Assembly (NCBI GenBank): GCA_044445965.1
Contig: JBIOEJ010000010.1
Location: 7,465 to 71,464, forward strand
Source of the DNA: GAS188 sp044445965
Lineage (GTDB): Bacteria > Pseudomonadota > Alphaproteobacteria > Rhizobiales > Beijerinckiaceae
DNA length: 64,000 nt
Direction of reading: 5' to 3'
The position numbers and the translations under genes are program-made. The notes below the pieces were generated by a model that ran no database searches, had not been told where the DNA came from, and saw nothing but the letters and a program-made list of their open reading frames with translations. Every line of letters starts with the position of its first letter. Position 1 is the stretch's first letter. Positions 9,216 to 17,671 of this stretch are shown here, piece by piece.

Positions 9216-9881
9216 ATGAAACGGCTCGGCAGGTTCCGGCACATTCTCGCCACGGCCCAGGCCGCGGCGTTCGTCATCTTAGCCCCGCAGGCCTTCGCCG
9301 CACCGGAGATCGGACACGCCATCACCGTCGAGAAGACCGTGAGCGGCTTGGTCGCGGGCAAGAAGACGGCGCTCGTTCAGGACGATGCGGTGTTCAAGGA
9401 CGAGGTGATCGAGACGGCAACCGAGAGTCTCGCACGGCTCAAATTCCTGGACGACACGCTGTTGTTCGTCGGCCCCTCCTCCGCCGTCAAGCTCGACAGT
9501 TTCGTCTACAACCCCGACAACACCGCCTCGAAGCTCGTGATCGCCGCCTCGAAGGGCGCCTTCCGCTTCGTCAGCGGTAAATCGGCCCACGCGGCTTACG
9601 AGATCCGCACGCCCTATGGCTCGCTCGGCGTCAGCGGCACGACGCTCGGCTTCGTGATCGCCGGCGGCCGCATGATCGCGGTCCTGAAGCAGGGCGCAAT
9701 GGTCGTGTGCCCGCATGCGAGGCTCTCGGCCAATCTCGCGCGCTGCATCCCCGTCACCAAGCCGGACATGGCCGTGATCGTCAGCAAGAGCGGCGTCGTG
9801 GGGCCGGTGCCGAAATCGGCCGATATGCGTGATTTCGGCGATCTCTGCGGCGATCTCTGCAAGCGGCTGTTCCCGCAGTGA
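9216..9881 (+). CDS. FecR-domain exported protein
   Basis: The ATG at 9216 follows a ggag Shine-Dalgarno and opens a signal peptide (MKRLGRFRH then a hydrophobic core, cleavage near AFA at ~28). Residues ~40-160 fit the FecR/PupR-like beta-rich domain: DDAVFKDEVIET, LKFLDDTLLFVGPSS and GAFRFVSGK, then IRTPYGSLGVSGTTLGF. In proteobacteria such stand-alone exported FecR proteins are common; their role is mostly unknown, and no sigma factor or TonB receptor is nearby, so it is not a classical FecIR system. Four cysteines lie in the C-terminal third. The stop codon overlaps the yacG start. Confidence 0.8.
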   Translation: MKRLGRFRHILATAQAAAFVILAPQAFAAPEIGHAITVEKTVSGLVAGKKTALVQDDAVFKDEVIETATESLARLKFLDDTLLFVGPSSAVKLDSFVYNPDNTASKLVIAASKGAFRFVSGKSAHAAYEIRTPYGSLGVSGTTLGFVIAGGRMIAVLKQGAMVVCPHARLSANLARCIPVTKPDMAVIVSKSGVVGPVPKSADMRDFGDLCGDLCKRLFPQ

Positions 9882-10099
9882 AGGCAGGGACGGCCGGCAA
9901 GGCGGAGGAACAGAAGCGCGGACCCTGTCCTATCTGCGGCAAACCTTCCGTCGAGCGCCATGCTCCCTTCTGCTCGCGGCGTTGCGGCGATGTTGATCTC
10001 GGGCGTTGGTTGAAGGGCGTCTATGCAATTCCCGTCAAGGAAGCGGAGGACGACGAGGAGGAGGAGGGCGCGCGAGCGGCTGACGAGCGCGACCCCTAG
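9878..10099 (+). CDS. yacG: DNA gyrase inhibitor / zinc-finger protein YacG
   Basis: The 73-residue protein has the YacG zinc ribbon: Cys17, Cys20, Cys32 and Cys36 (CPIC and CSRRC), followed by VDLGRWLKGVYAIP and an acidic tail. In E. coli YacG binds GyrB and inhibits gyrase. It starts at GTG 9878, overlapping the FecR-gene TGA by three bases, which implies translational coupling to an unrelated exported protein, not its usual neighbours. The TAG stop is the first triplet of a palindromic repeat. Confidence 0.9.
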   Translation: MKAGTAGKAEEQKRGPCPICGKPSVERHAPFCSRRCGDVDLGRWLKGVYAIPVKEAEDDEEEEGARAADERDP

Positions 10100-10223
10100 A
10101 GCATTTTCCGGCGAAGCCTGTCCCCGCGGAGGCGGGGATGGCCTCCGGTTCGCCGCAGAAAATGCAGCAATAACAATAAACTAGAGCCCCGATCCGATTC
10201 AATCGGACCGAGAAAAGCTCTAG
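10097..10223. repeat. Two palindromic repeats between yacG and cobT
   Basis: Element one (10097-10165) pairs GCATTTTC (10101-10108) with GAAAATGC (10158-10165) and CGGCGAA (10109-10115) with TTCGCCG (10149-10155), with a CCCCGC/GCGGGG hairpin inside. Element two (10181-10223) pairs CTAGAGC with GCTCTAG and TCCGATT with AATCGGA. Both look like dispersed Hyphomicrobiales repeats. They lie between convergent genes and could act as transcription stops. Bases 10224-10264 hold nothing recognisable. Confidence 0.85.
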
Positions 10224-10264
10224 CCGGGAGGGAGGACGCCATGACGGGGCGCAAGAAAGCGCCC

Positions 10265-12157
10265 CTACGCCGCCCTGCGTCTTGATCCGCCGGCCCCCGC
10301 ATTCTCGTCGAACAGCTCGGCGAGCTTCTCGGTCATGGCGCCTCCGAGCTCCTCGGCATCGACGATGGTGACGGCGCGGCGGTAATAGCGCGTCACGTCA
10401 TGGCCGATGCCGATGGCGATGAGCTCGACCGGCGAGCGCGTCTCGATCTCCTCGATCACATAGCGCAGATGCCGTTCGAGATAGTTCCCGGGATTGACCG
10501 AAAGGGTCGAATCGTCGACCGGCGCGCCGTCCGAGATCATCATCAGGATGCGCCGCTGTTCAGGACGGTGCACGAGGCGCTTATGGGCCCAATCGAGCGC
10601 CTCGCCGTCGATGTTCTCCTTCAACAGCCCTTCGCGCATCATCAGGCCCAGATTCTTGCGAGCCCGGCGCCAAGGCGCGTCGGCGGATTTGTAGATGATG
10701 TGGCGCAGGTCGTTGAGGCGGCCGGGGTTCGCCGGCTTGCCCGATTGCAGCCAGGCCTCGCGCGACAGCCCGCCCTTCCAGGCGCGGGTCGTGAAGCCCA
10801 AAATCTCGACCTTGACGCCGCAGCGCTCGAGCGTGCGCGCCAGGACGTCGGCGCAAGTGGCAGCGACCGTGATCGGCCGGCCGCGCATCGAGCCGGAATT
10901 GTCGAGGAGGAGCGTCACCACCGTATCGCGGAAATTCGTGTCCTTCTCCTGCTTGAAGGAGAGCGGCTGGAACGGATCGACAATGACCCGCGGCAGGCGT
11001 GATGCGTCGAGCATCCCCTCTTCGAGGTCGAACTCCCAGGAGCGGTTCTGCTGCGCCAGAAGGCGTCGCTGCAGCCGGTTGGCGAGGCGCGCCACGACGC
11101 CCTGGAGGTTCTGCACCTGCTTATCGAGATAGCCGCGCAAGCGCGCCAGTTCCTCCGGGTCGCATAGCTCCTCTGCCGCGATCACCTCGTCGAATTTCGT
11201 CAGATAGGCGCGATAATCCGGGCCGCGGCGCTCATTGGCGCCGGAAGAGGGCGGCCGCCAAGCTTCGGATGCCTCCTCGGAATCCGCTTCCTGCGCCTCC
11301 TCGGGCAACTCGCCGGACGGCGCGTCGGAATCCTCGCTCATGCCGTCCTCGAGCTCCTCGGCCGAAGCGTCGCTCGATTCCATCTCGGCCTGCTCGCGCG
11401 ACGCGCCTTCCTCGCTCTCCTCGCCCTCCTGCCGCTTGTCCTCGTCGGACTGATCGTCGTCTGCGTCCTCGTCCTCCTCGTTATCGAAATCGGCGGCCTC
11501 CGCCATGTCGAGATGGGCAAGGACATCGCGCATGATGCGGGCGAAGGCGCGCTGATCCTCGACCTTGCCGTCGAGCCGGTCGAGCTCGGATCCGGCCTTG
11601 GCTTCGATGTCGGCGCGCCACAGATCGACGATCTTGCGCGCCGCCCGCGGGGGCGCCTCGCCGGTCAGGCGCTCGCGCACCATGAGGGCGACCGCATCCT
11701 CGAGCGGGGCGTCGGCCTGGTCGGTGATGTCCTCGTATTTGGCGCCGCGGTGATAGCGGTCCTGGAGCATGGCGGAGAGGTTCGAGGCGACGCCCTGCAT
11801 GCGCCTGGCGCCGATCGCCTCCACGCGCGCCTGCTCGACGCTGTCGAACAGCGAGCGCGCCTCAGGCCCCTGCGGAGCGAGGCGCCGGTGCACGGCCGGA
11901 TCGTGGCAGGCGAGCTTGAGCGCCATGGAATCGGCATGGCCGCGCAGTACCGCGACATCCTCGGGCGAAGGCTTGCGCGGCGGCTCGGGAAGCCGCGCCT
12001 TCTCGGCGCCGAACAGAGCGGGCTTGTCGGAAGCGTAGACGATCTCGATCTCGGGCCGACCGGCGAGAGCCCGCATGCAGCCGGCGACAGCCTGCTTCAA
12101 GGGCTCGGTCGGAGCAGCCTTGGGCTGCCCGGGCTTGCGGTTGGAAAGGATGGTCAT
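10265..12157 (-). CDS. cobT: Cobaltochelatase subunit CobT
   Basis: CobT and CobS form the AAA+ motor that works with CobN to insert cobalt into hydrogenobyrinate a,c-diamide in aerobic cobalamin synthesis. The 630-residue protein has the N-terminal CobT region, a strongly acidic linker (~225-297) and a C-terminal von Willebrand A domain with the metal-binding DNSGSM motif at 419-424 and later SDGAPVDD. Length is normal. cobS lies upstream on the same strand but two unrelated genes intervene. CobN is not in the window. Confidence 0.95.
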   Translation of the reverse strand: MTILSNRKPGQPKAAPTEPLKQAVAGCMRALAGRPEIEIVYASDKPALFGAEKARLPEPPRKPSPEDVAVLRGHADSMALKLACHDPAVHRRLAPQGPEARSLFDSVEQARVEAIGARRMQGVASNLSAMLQDRYHRGAKYEDITDQADAPLEDAVALMVRERLTGEAPPRAARKIVDLWRADIEAKAGSELDRLDGKVEDQRAFARIMRDVLAHLDMAEAADFDNEEDEDADDDQSDEDKRQEGEESEEGASREQAEMESSDASAEELEDGMSEDSDAPSGELPEEAQEADSEEASEAWRPPSSGANERRGPDYRAYLTKFDEVIAAEELCDPEELARLRGYLDKQVQNLQGVVARLANRLQRRLLAQQNRSWEFDLEEGMLDASRLPRVIVDPFQPLSFKQEKDTNFRDTVVTLLLDNSGSMRGRPITVAATCADVLARTLERCGVKVEILGFTTRAWKGGLSREAWLQSGKPANPGRLNDLRHIIYKSADAPWRRARKNLGLMMREGLLKENIDGEALDWAHKRLVHRPEQRRILMMISDGAPVDDSTLSVNPGNYLERHLRYVIEEIETRSPVELIAIGIGHDVTRYYRRAVTIVDAEELGGAMTEKLAELFDENAGAGGSRRRAA

Positions 12158-12224
12158 GCCGTGGTCCCGATCAACCGCTCCAAGCGAACGGCATCGTTGT
12201 GATCTCGTCCCAGGGGAACGGTGC

Positions 12225-12926
12225 TCATGCGCCCAATATAGCAGCTAAATCGTTCAAGTCGCGCGCGGCGAAATCGACCTTGACGGTCGGCTTCGTCTCG
12301 CCCGTTCCCGGACCGTGCTCGCCGGGCCGCGCCACATGCGCCGTCTTCAGCCCGCATCTCGCGGCCGCCGCGAGGTCGGAGGAATGCGCGGCGACCATCA
12401 CGCAAGCCGAAGGATCGAGATCGAGGGCGCGCGCCGAGGCGAGATAAGCATCAGGGTTCGGCTTGTAGGCGCGAGCGATCTCCGCCCCGAGCACGGTGTC
12501 CCAGGAGAAGCCGTTATGGCGCGCGAGATCGACCATGATCGAGATGTTGCCGTTCGACACGGGCGCCAGGCGGTATTTCACATAGAGCCGCCGCATCGGG
12601 GCCGGCACGTCCGGCCAGGCGTCGAGCCGGTGCCAGATCCGATTGAGCGCCTCGCGCGTCTCGGCGGATAACTTGTCGAGCCCGAAGCGCGGCAGGATGC
12701 GCTCGAGGTTCTCGCGATGCAGGTCGTCGAGCCGCACATAGCCGCGCCGGCCCGAACGCACCTCCTCCATGGAGGGCTGGTACTCGGCCCGCCATGCATC
12801 GGCGAAGGCCGTGAAGTCGAGCGCAGGGCCGAGCGGGGCAAGCAGCGCCTTCGCTTCGCGCGCGATGGAGGAGCGCCAGTCGACCAAGGTGCCGAACACG
12901 TCGAAGAAGAGGGCTGAGATCGTCAT
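12225..12926 (-). CDS. Haloacid dehalogenase type II (HAD superfamily)
   Basis: The 233-residue protein opens with the nucleophile motif FFDVFGTLVDW (Asp9), continues with VSNGNIS (motif II Ser), the lysine in AYKPNPDAY (motif III) and VAAHSSDL (motif IV). This arrangement is that of L-2-haloacid dehalogenases, which hydrolyse 2-haloalkanoates; many members act on other substrates, so activity is uncertain. Its ATG overlaps the TGA of the upstream GNAT gene by four bases (12923-12926), so the two are translationally coupled. The pair separates cobS from cobT. Confidence 0.85.
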   Translation of the reverse strand: MTISALFFDVFGTLVDWRSSIAREAKALLAPLGPALDFTAFADAWRAEYQPSMEEVRSGRRGYVRLDDLHRENLERILPRFGLDKLSAETREALNRIWHRLDAWPDVPAPMRRLYVKYRLAPVSNGNISIMVDLARHNGFSWDTVLGAEIARAYKPNPDAYLASARALDLDPSACVMVAAHSSDLAAAARCGLKTAHVARPGEHGPGTGETKPTVKVDFAARDLNDLAAILGA

Positions 12927-13342
12927 AGCTCTTTGGTCAGGAAGAAACGCGCATGCCCATCCGGAAAGTCGGGCAGGCGGCCGAATTCCTCATAGCCGAG
13001 CTTGCGGTAGAACTCCGGCGCCTGGAAGCTGAAGGTGTCGAGATAGACGTTTCTACAACCTCGACCACGCGCTTCCTCTTCCGCGCTGGAAAGCAGCGTC
13101 TTCCCGTATCCACGATCGCGGAACCCTTCGGCGATCCAGAGCATGTCGACATAGAGCCAATTCCAATAGGTCCTGCCCACGCAGGCTCCGCGAAGCTCCC
13201 CCTGTTCCCGCAGCGACACGAAGAGTTCGCGATGGTCGAGTGGGCCGGCTTTCGCGGTGTTGAAGGCGATGAGGCCATCGAGCACGCGACGCCGATCGGC
13301 CTCAGACAGCTCTTCCTCGAGCGCGACCGATGGCCCGGCCAT
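12923..13342 (-). CDS. GNAT family N-acetyltransferase
   Basis: The 139-residue protein shows the GNAT acetyl-CoA-binding region: LYVDMLWIAEGFRDRGYGKTLL (the R/Q-x-x-G-x-G/A pattern as RDRGYG) followed by VYLDTFSFQAPEFYRKLGYEEFG. The acceptor substrate is unknown. The start is 6 bases downstream of the cobS stop and the stop overlaps the HAD gene start, so it is probably part of a cobS-GNAT-HAD-cobT transcript. Confidence 0.87.
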   Translation of the reverse strand: MAGPSVALEEELSEADRRRVLDGLIAFNTAKAGPLDHRELFVSLREQGELRGACVGRTYWNWLYVDMLWIAEGFRDRGYGKTLLSSAEEEARGRGCRNVYLDTFSFQAPEFYRKLGYEEFGRLPDFPDGHARFFLTKEL

Positions 13343-13348
13343 CGCGCC

Positions 13349-14332
13349 TCAGCTCAGCGCCACGTTCACGGCGCTTTCCCGCAGCTCCTGCCCGAAGCAA
13401 CGCTGATAGAATTCGGCGACCAGGGGGCGTTCGAGCTCGTCGCATTTGTTGAGGAAGGTGAGGCGGAAGGCAAAGCCGATATCGGAGAAGATGTCGGCAT
13501 TCTCGGCCCAGGTGATCACCGTGCGCGGGCTCATCACCGTCGACAGATCGCCAGCCACAAAGGCATTGCGCGTGAGGTCGGCGACGCGCACCATCTTCGA
13601 GACTATGTCGCGGCCCTGCTTGGTGCGGTAGTGCGGCGCCTTCGACAACACGATCTCGGCTTCGCGGTCATGCGGCAGATAATTCAGCGTGGTCACGATC
13701 GACCAGCGGTCCATCTGGCCCTGGTTGATCTGCTGCGTGCCGTGATAGAGGCCCGAAGTATCGCCGAGGCCGACCGTGTTCGCGGTCGAGAACAAACGGA
13801 AGGCCGGATGCGGCCTGATGACGCGCCTCTGATCGAGCAAGGTGAGCTTGCCCGAGACTTCGAGCACGCGCTGGATGACGAACATCACGTCCGGGCGCCC
13901 GGCATCATATTCGTCGAAGCACAGCGCGATGTTGTTCTGCAGCGCCCAGGGCAGGATGCCGTCCCTGAATTCGGTCACCTGCTTGCCGCCCTGCAGCACG
14001 ATGGCATCCTTGCCGACAAGGTCGACGCGCGACACATGGCTGTCGAGGTTGACGCGCACGCAATGCCAGTTCAGGCGCGCCGCCACCTGCTCGACATGGG
14101 TCGACTTGCCGGTGCCGTGATAGCCCGAGATCATCACGCGCCGGTTATGGGCGAAGCCCGCCAGGATCGCGAGCGTCGTGTCGCGGTCGAAGACGTAGTC
14201 CTGATCGAAGTCCGGAACATGCTCATCCGCCTTCGAATAGGCGGGACATTCCATATCGGTGTCCAGGCCGAACACCTGTCTCACCGAGACCTTCATGTCG
14301 GGCAGGGGCGCCGTCTCAACGCTCGCGTTCAT
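13349..14332 (-). CDS. cobS: Cobaltochelatase subunit CobS
   Basis: CobS is the AAA+ ATPase of the aerobic cobaltochelatase. The 327-residue protein has Walker A GYHGTGKST (70-78), Walker B ALCFDEYD (136-143), the sensor region FSTANTVGLGD and an N-terminal CobS segment with FGLDTDMECP. Length and motifs match the family closely. It lies between the J-domain gene and the GNAT/HAD pair; cobS next to a dnaJ-like gene is a conserved alphaproteobacterial arrangement. Confidence 0.97.
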   Translation of the reverse strand: MNASVETAPLPDMKVSVRQVFGLDTDMECPAYSKADEHVPDFDQDYVFDRDTTLAILAGFAHNRRVMISGYHGTGKSTHVEQVAARLNWHCVRVNLDSHVSRVDLVGKDAIVLQGGKQVTEFRDGILPWALQNNIALCFDEYDAGRPDVMFVIQRVLEVSGKLTLLDQRRVIRPHPAFRLFSTANTVGLGDTSGLYHGTQQINQGQMDRWSIVTTLNYLPHDREAEIVLSKAPHYRTKQGRDIVSKMVRVADLTRNAFVAGDLSTVMSPRTVITWAENADIFSDIGFAFRLTFLNKCDELERPLVAEFYQRCFGQELRESAVNVALS

Positions 14333-14535
14333 CTCGTCCTCGCTCGTGGCCGGAGGCGACCACCGTCACTTTCGCAAAAAGCACGCCAATCACGCCATGC
14401 CAGGATTTCTCCGGGCATCCACGATCGACCTCTGCGAGCTAGGCACGCGGGGGAGACGTGGCGGCCGGACCTGATCCTTCGATCGAAGGCTGGGATTTCG
14501 ACCCGGCCATGACGGCAATAGACCGACCTAAGCGC

Positions 14536-15156
14536 TCAAGCCAGGCCGGCCGTTCGCAGGTAATTATATGCGTTGATGATCGCGCGCAATTGATCTTCGC
14601 GTGATCTGTCGCCGCCATTGGCATCCGGATGCAGGCGCTTCACCAGCTCCTTATAGCGGGATTTGAGCGCCGCCTTGTCGACGCCGGGGTCGAGGCCTAG
14701 CGTATCGAGCGCCTTCTTCGCCGCGTTTCCGACGCGTGGCTCGGCCGCCTTCGCCTCCCTCGCGTGCCGCGAGAAGCCGCGCCTTTCGAACAAGCCGAAG
14801 GGATCATGGAGCCTCGCATCGTCGAAGGCGCCGCGCAATCTCTCGCCGGCATCGGCCGCCGAGCCGTTCACGCCCATGCGCCAGGTCGGACGGTGGCCGT
14901 AGAGGTCGGCCTTCTGATAGGCGGCGACGGCCTCGTCCGGCATATCCTTGAAATAGTTATAGCTCGCATTGTAGGCGCGCACATGGTCGAGGCAGAAATG
15001 GAAATACTGTCCCTCCCGGCCGCGGCCCTGCGGCGCGCGGTAGAGGCCGGCGAGCGCGCAGCCCGGATGGCCGCAACCGCATGCGGCCGCGTCGACGGCT
15101 TCCTCGCGGCGCGGGCGCGTGCGGATGCGATCGAAAAGGGGCGAGTTCAAATCCAT
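14536..15156 (-). CDS. J-domain (DnaJ-like) molecular chaperone co-factor
   Basis: I place the start at ATG 15156-15154, giving 206 residues (MDLNSPLFDRIR). The first ~60 residues have a cysteine cluster CGCGHPGC (26-33) and FHFCLDHVRAYN; the J domain is at the C-terminus (~148-204) with the diagnostic HPD at 176-178 in KRLHPDANGGD. C-terminal J domains with this N-terminus are typical of the alphaproteobacterial protein beside cobS and divergent to bolA. It should stimulate DnaK ATPase; the client is unknown. Confidence 0.92.
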   Translation of the reverse strand: MDLNSPLFDRIRTRPRREEAVDAAACGCGHPGCALAGLYRAPQGRGREGQYFHFCLDHVRAYNASYNYFKDMPDEAVAAYQKADLYGHRPTWRMGVNGSAADAGERLRGAFDDARLHDPFGLFERRGFSRHAREAKAAEPRVGNAAKKALDTLGLDPGVDKAALKSRYKELVKRLHPDANGGDRSREDQLRAIINAYNYLRTAGLA

Positions 15157-15350
15157 GGCTGCCGTGATTATGTGCCGCGAAGGCGTTAACGCCAAGCTCA
15201 AAGGGTCGAGAATTATCCGGGGACCGACATTTTTTGTACAAGTGTCGCGCCACGGCCTCACCTCGTGTCGAGGGTCGTCGGCTTTGACTACCCTCGTCAA
15301 CAGGTGGGGTCTAGAGCCATTATCGCAAGCCGCAAAAGGAGCAATTCGCA

Positions 15351-15620
15351 ATGCGGATGTCCGAACGCATCGAGCGCAAATTGACGGCGGCCTTCGCGCC
15401 AAAGGCGCTGGCCGTGACCGATGATTCGCACAAGCATCACGGCCACGCGGGCTGGCGCAAAGGTGGGGAGACCCATTTCTCGGTTGCCGTCCTCTCGGAC
15501 GCCTTCGTCGGGAAGAGCCGTGTCGAACGCCATCGCATGATCAACGCGGCGCTTGCCGAAGAGCTCGCCGGCGGCGTGCACGCGCTCGCCATCTCGGCAA
15601 TGGCGCCTGGGGAGAATTAG
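15351..15620 (+). CDS. BolA family protein
   Basis: The 89-residue protein starts at ATG 15351 behind AAGGAG (15336-15341). It has the BolA fold signature: DDSHKHHGHAGW with histidines that can ligate iron-sulfur clusters with a monothiol glutaredoxin, then THFSVAVLSDAF, RVERHRMINAALAEEL and GVHALAISAMAP. It is divergent from the J-domain gene, the conserved order. A role in Fe-S/iron homeostasis is known for the family. Confidence 0.95.
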   Translation: MRMSERIERKLTAAFAPKALAVTDDSHKHHGHAGWRKGGETHFSVAVLSDAFVGKSRVERHRMINAALAEELAGGVHALAISAMAPGEN

Positions 15621-15665
15621 GGCCTTGGCGGGACTGCGGATCGGCGTCAAGGATGGCGCGGCCCC

Positions 15666-16322
15666 TCAGGAACAACCATCTTCGGTCTTCGGCCCGGCAT
15701 GGCTTGCCGGGAGCGGCAGGCCGAAGCGCTTGAGCAGCGCCATCTCGGCATTGCAGAACTTGATCGCCGACCGCGATTGCGACACCCTTTCGAAGTAATC
15801 GGCGGTTGTCCCGATGCCCCCATCCGAGCGCGTCAGGCGATAGACCTCGAAATTGGTGAAGGAGGGGCCGGGAATCCCGACATCGATGTCGGTCTCGCGC
15901 GTCGCCGTGACGAGGAACGTGGCGGGCTTGCCGTCGAGCTTGCCGCGCGCGAAGCGCACCGAGCGAACGATGTCCTCGCCCATATGCGGGTCGTCCCTGA
16001 TCGTGTCCTCGAGACGGCTCTCGAAGCCTGCGGGAGCGATGCCGACGACATTCCAGTCATTGGCCTTCGGCTTCGTCGGCAGCATAACCAGATAGAGGTC
16101 GTAGCCATGGGCGTTGCCGTTGTCGCGCCAGCCGAGCGTGATCAGCGCGTCGCGACCGTCGGGCGCAAACTGCGCCACCTTGTTCGCCCCCGCGACGAGC
16201 TTGATCGGGACGAGGTCGCTGAGCTTCGGCTCCGCGGCGACGGATGGTAAGCCCAAACCCATCGCAATGCTCAGCAACACGGTCCGGGCGGCGATGTGGC
16301 CCGTCCTTCGCAGCTTCGGCAT
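15666..16322 (-). CDS. Exported protein, possibly CarG/CpmJ-like
   Basis: I choose ATG 16322 (MPKLRRTGHIAARTVLL), giving 218 residues with a clear signal peptide ending near VAA at ~30; the frame stays open to 16385. The mature part contains KLVAGANKVAQFAPDGRDALITLGWRDN, reminiscent of the CarG family of periplasmic carbapenem self-resistance proteins, which occurs widely outside carbapenem producers. No biosynthetic genes accompany it, so a resistance role is not implied. I treat the family assignment as tentative. It is convergent with bolA. Confidence 0.6.
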   Translation of the reverse strand: MPKLRRTGHIAARTVLLSIAMGLGLPSVAAEPKLSDLVPIKLVAGANKVAQFAPDGRDALITLGWRDNGNAHGYDLYLVMLPTKPKANDWNVVGIAPAGFESRLEDTIRDDPHMGEDIVRSVRFARGKLDGKPATFLVTATRETDIDVGIPGPSFTNFEVYRLTRSDGGIGTTADYFERVSQSRSAIKFCNAEMALLKRFGLPLPASHAGPKTEDGCS

Positions 16323-16422
16323 GCCACATCCTCCGAACGGCCTCCCCAGAACGCCGACATGATCCGATGCCGGTAGGATCCGCAAGGGAAGCGAGGGTCG
16401 GCGCGAGGATTGCGCGCGAGGA

Positions 16423-17589
16423 TTATCTGATGCGCTCGAGCACGCTCACATAGTTCGCGACCGCCGCGCCGCCCATGTTGAAGATGCCGCCGAGCTTGGC
16501 GTCCTTCACCTGCATGCCGCCCGCCTCGCCGGTGAGCTGCATCGCGGTGATGGCGTGCATGGAGACGCCCGTCGCGCCAATCGGATGGCCCTTGGCCTTG
16601 AGCCCGCCCGAGACGTTGACCGGCAGCTTGCCGTCCTTCAGCGTCCAGCCCTCCTTGATGGCCCGCGCGCCCTGCCCTTCCGGCGTGAGCCCCATCGCCT
16701 CGTATTCGATCAGCTCGGCGATGGTGAAGCAGTCATGCGTCTCGACGAAGGAGAGATCATCGAGTGTGAGCTTGCCGTTTGCGAGCGCCCGCTTCCAGGC
16801 CACGGAGCAGCCTTCGAATTTGAGGATGTCGCGCTTCGACATCGGCAGGAAATCCTGGGCATGGGCACGGGCGCGGAAGGCGACGGCGCGCCGCATCGAC
16901 AGCGCCGTCTCGACATCGGCGATGACGAGGGCTGCCGCCCCGTCCGAGACGAGCGAGCAATCGGTGCGCTTCAAGGGGCCGGCGACGAAGGGGTTCTTCT
17001 CGCTCTCCTTGCGGCAGAATTCATAGCCGAGATCCTTGCGCATCTGCGCGTAAGGATTGTCGACGCCGTTCTTGTGGTTCTTGGCGGCGATCAGCGCCAG
17101 CGCATCCGACTGGTCGCCATGGCGCTGAAAATAGGCGCCCGCGATCTTGCCGAAGACGCCGGTGAAGCCGGCGGGTGTCTGCCCGTCCTCCGGCAGATAG
17201 GAAGCACGCAACAGGTTCTCGCCGATCTGCGGCCCCGGAGTCTTGGTCATCTGCTCGACGCCCACGACGAGGGAGAGGCGCGCAGCCTTCGCCTCGATCG
17301 CCTTCACGGCCTGATGCACGGCGGCGGAGCCAGTGGCGCAGGCATTCTCGACACGCGTCGCGGGCTTGAAGCGGAAATCCTCATCCGCCTGCAGCACCAG
17401 CGCCGCGGTGAAATCCTGCGGACTGAAGCCGGCATTGAAGTGACCGAGATAGATCTCGTCGATGTCGGAAGCGGCGACCCCCGCATGCTCCAGCGCTTCG
17501 TTCGTGACGCGGATGATCAGGCTCTCGACCGTCTCTGCGTCATGCTTGCCGAAGGGCGTATGCGCCCAGCCGACGATGCAGGCTGTCAT
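16423..17589 (-). CDS. Thiolase, SCP2-type (acetyl-CoA C-acyltransferase family)
   Basis: The 388-residue protein has the nucleophilic cysteine at 84 in VENACATGSAAVHQA, the motif VETHDCFTIAELIEYEA and the C-terminal GGLKAKGHPIGATG with the catalytic His. These are hallmarks of the SCP2/nonspecific thiolases, which cleave or condense 3-ketoacyl-CoA. It stands alone, so whether it is degradative or biosynthetic is not evident. Size is normal for the family. Confidence 0.9.
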   Translation of the reverse strand: MTACIVGWAHTPFGKHDAETVESLIIRVTNEALEHAGVAASDIDEIYLGHFNAGFSPQDFTAALVLQADEDFRFKPATRVENACATGSAAVHQAVKAIEAKAARLSLVVGVEQMTKTPGPQIGENLLRASYLPEDGQTPAGFTGVFGKIAGAYFQRHGDQSDALALIAAKNHKNGVDNPYAQMRKDLGYEFCRKESEKNPFVAGPLKRTDCSLVSDGAAALVIADVETALSMRRAVAFRARAHAQDFLPMSKRDILKFEGCSVAWKRALANGKLTLDDLSFVETHDCFTIAELIEYEAMGLTPEGQGARAIKEGWTLKDGKLPVNVSGGLKAKGHPIGATGVSMHAITAMQLTGEAGGMQVKDAKLGGIFNMGGAAVANYVSVLERIR

Positions 17590-17671
17590 GGAGATCTCCC
17601 TCGAGATATGGGGTTATGCACATATGGGCGACGCGAAGCCCAAAAGGCAATCGTCCAAGCGCGCGTTGGAG

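Noticed and set aside
9216..9881. FecR anti-sigma regulator of a TonB receptor
   Set aside because: The protein has a cleavable signal peptide in place of the cytoplasmic anti-sigma domain and inner-membrane helix, and no sigma factor or TonB receptor gene is adjacent.
12953..14512. A 519-codon plus-strand frame
   Set aside because: Antisense shadow of the GNAT gene and cobS, which has clear Walker motifs.
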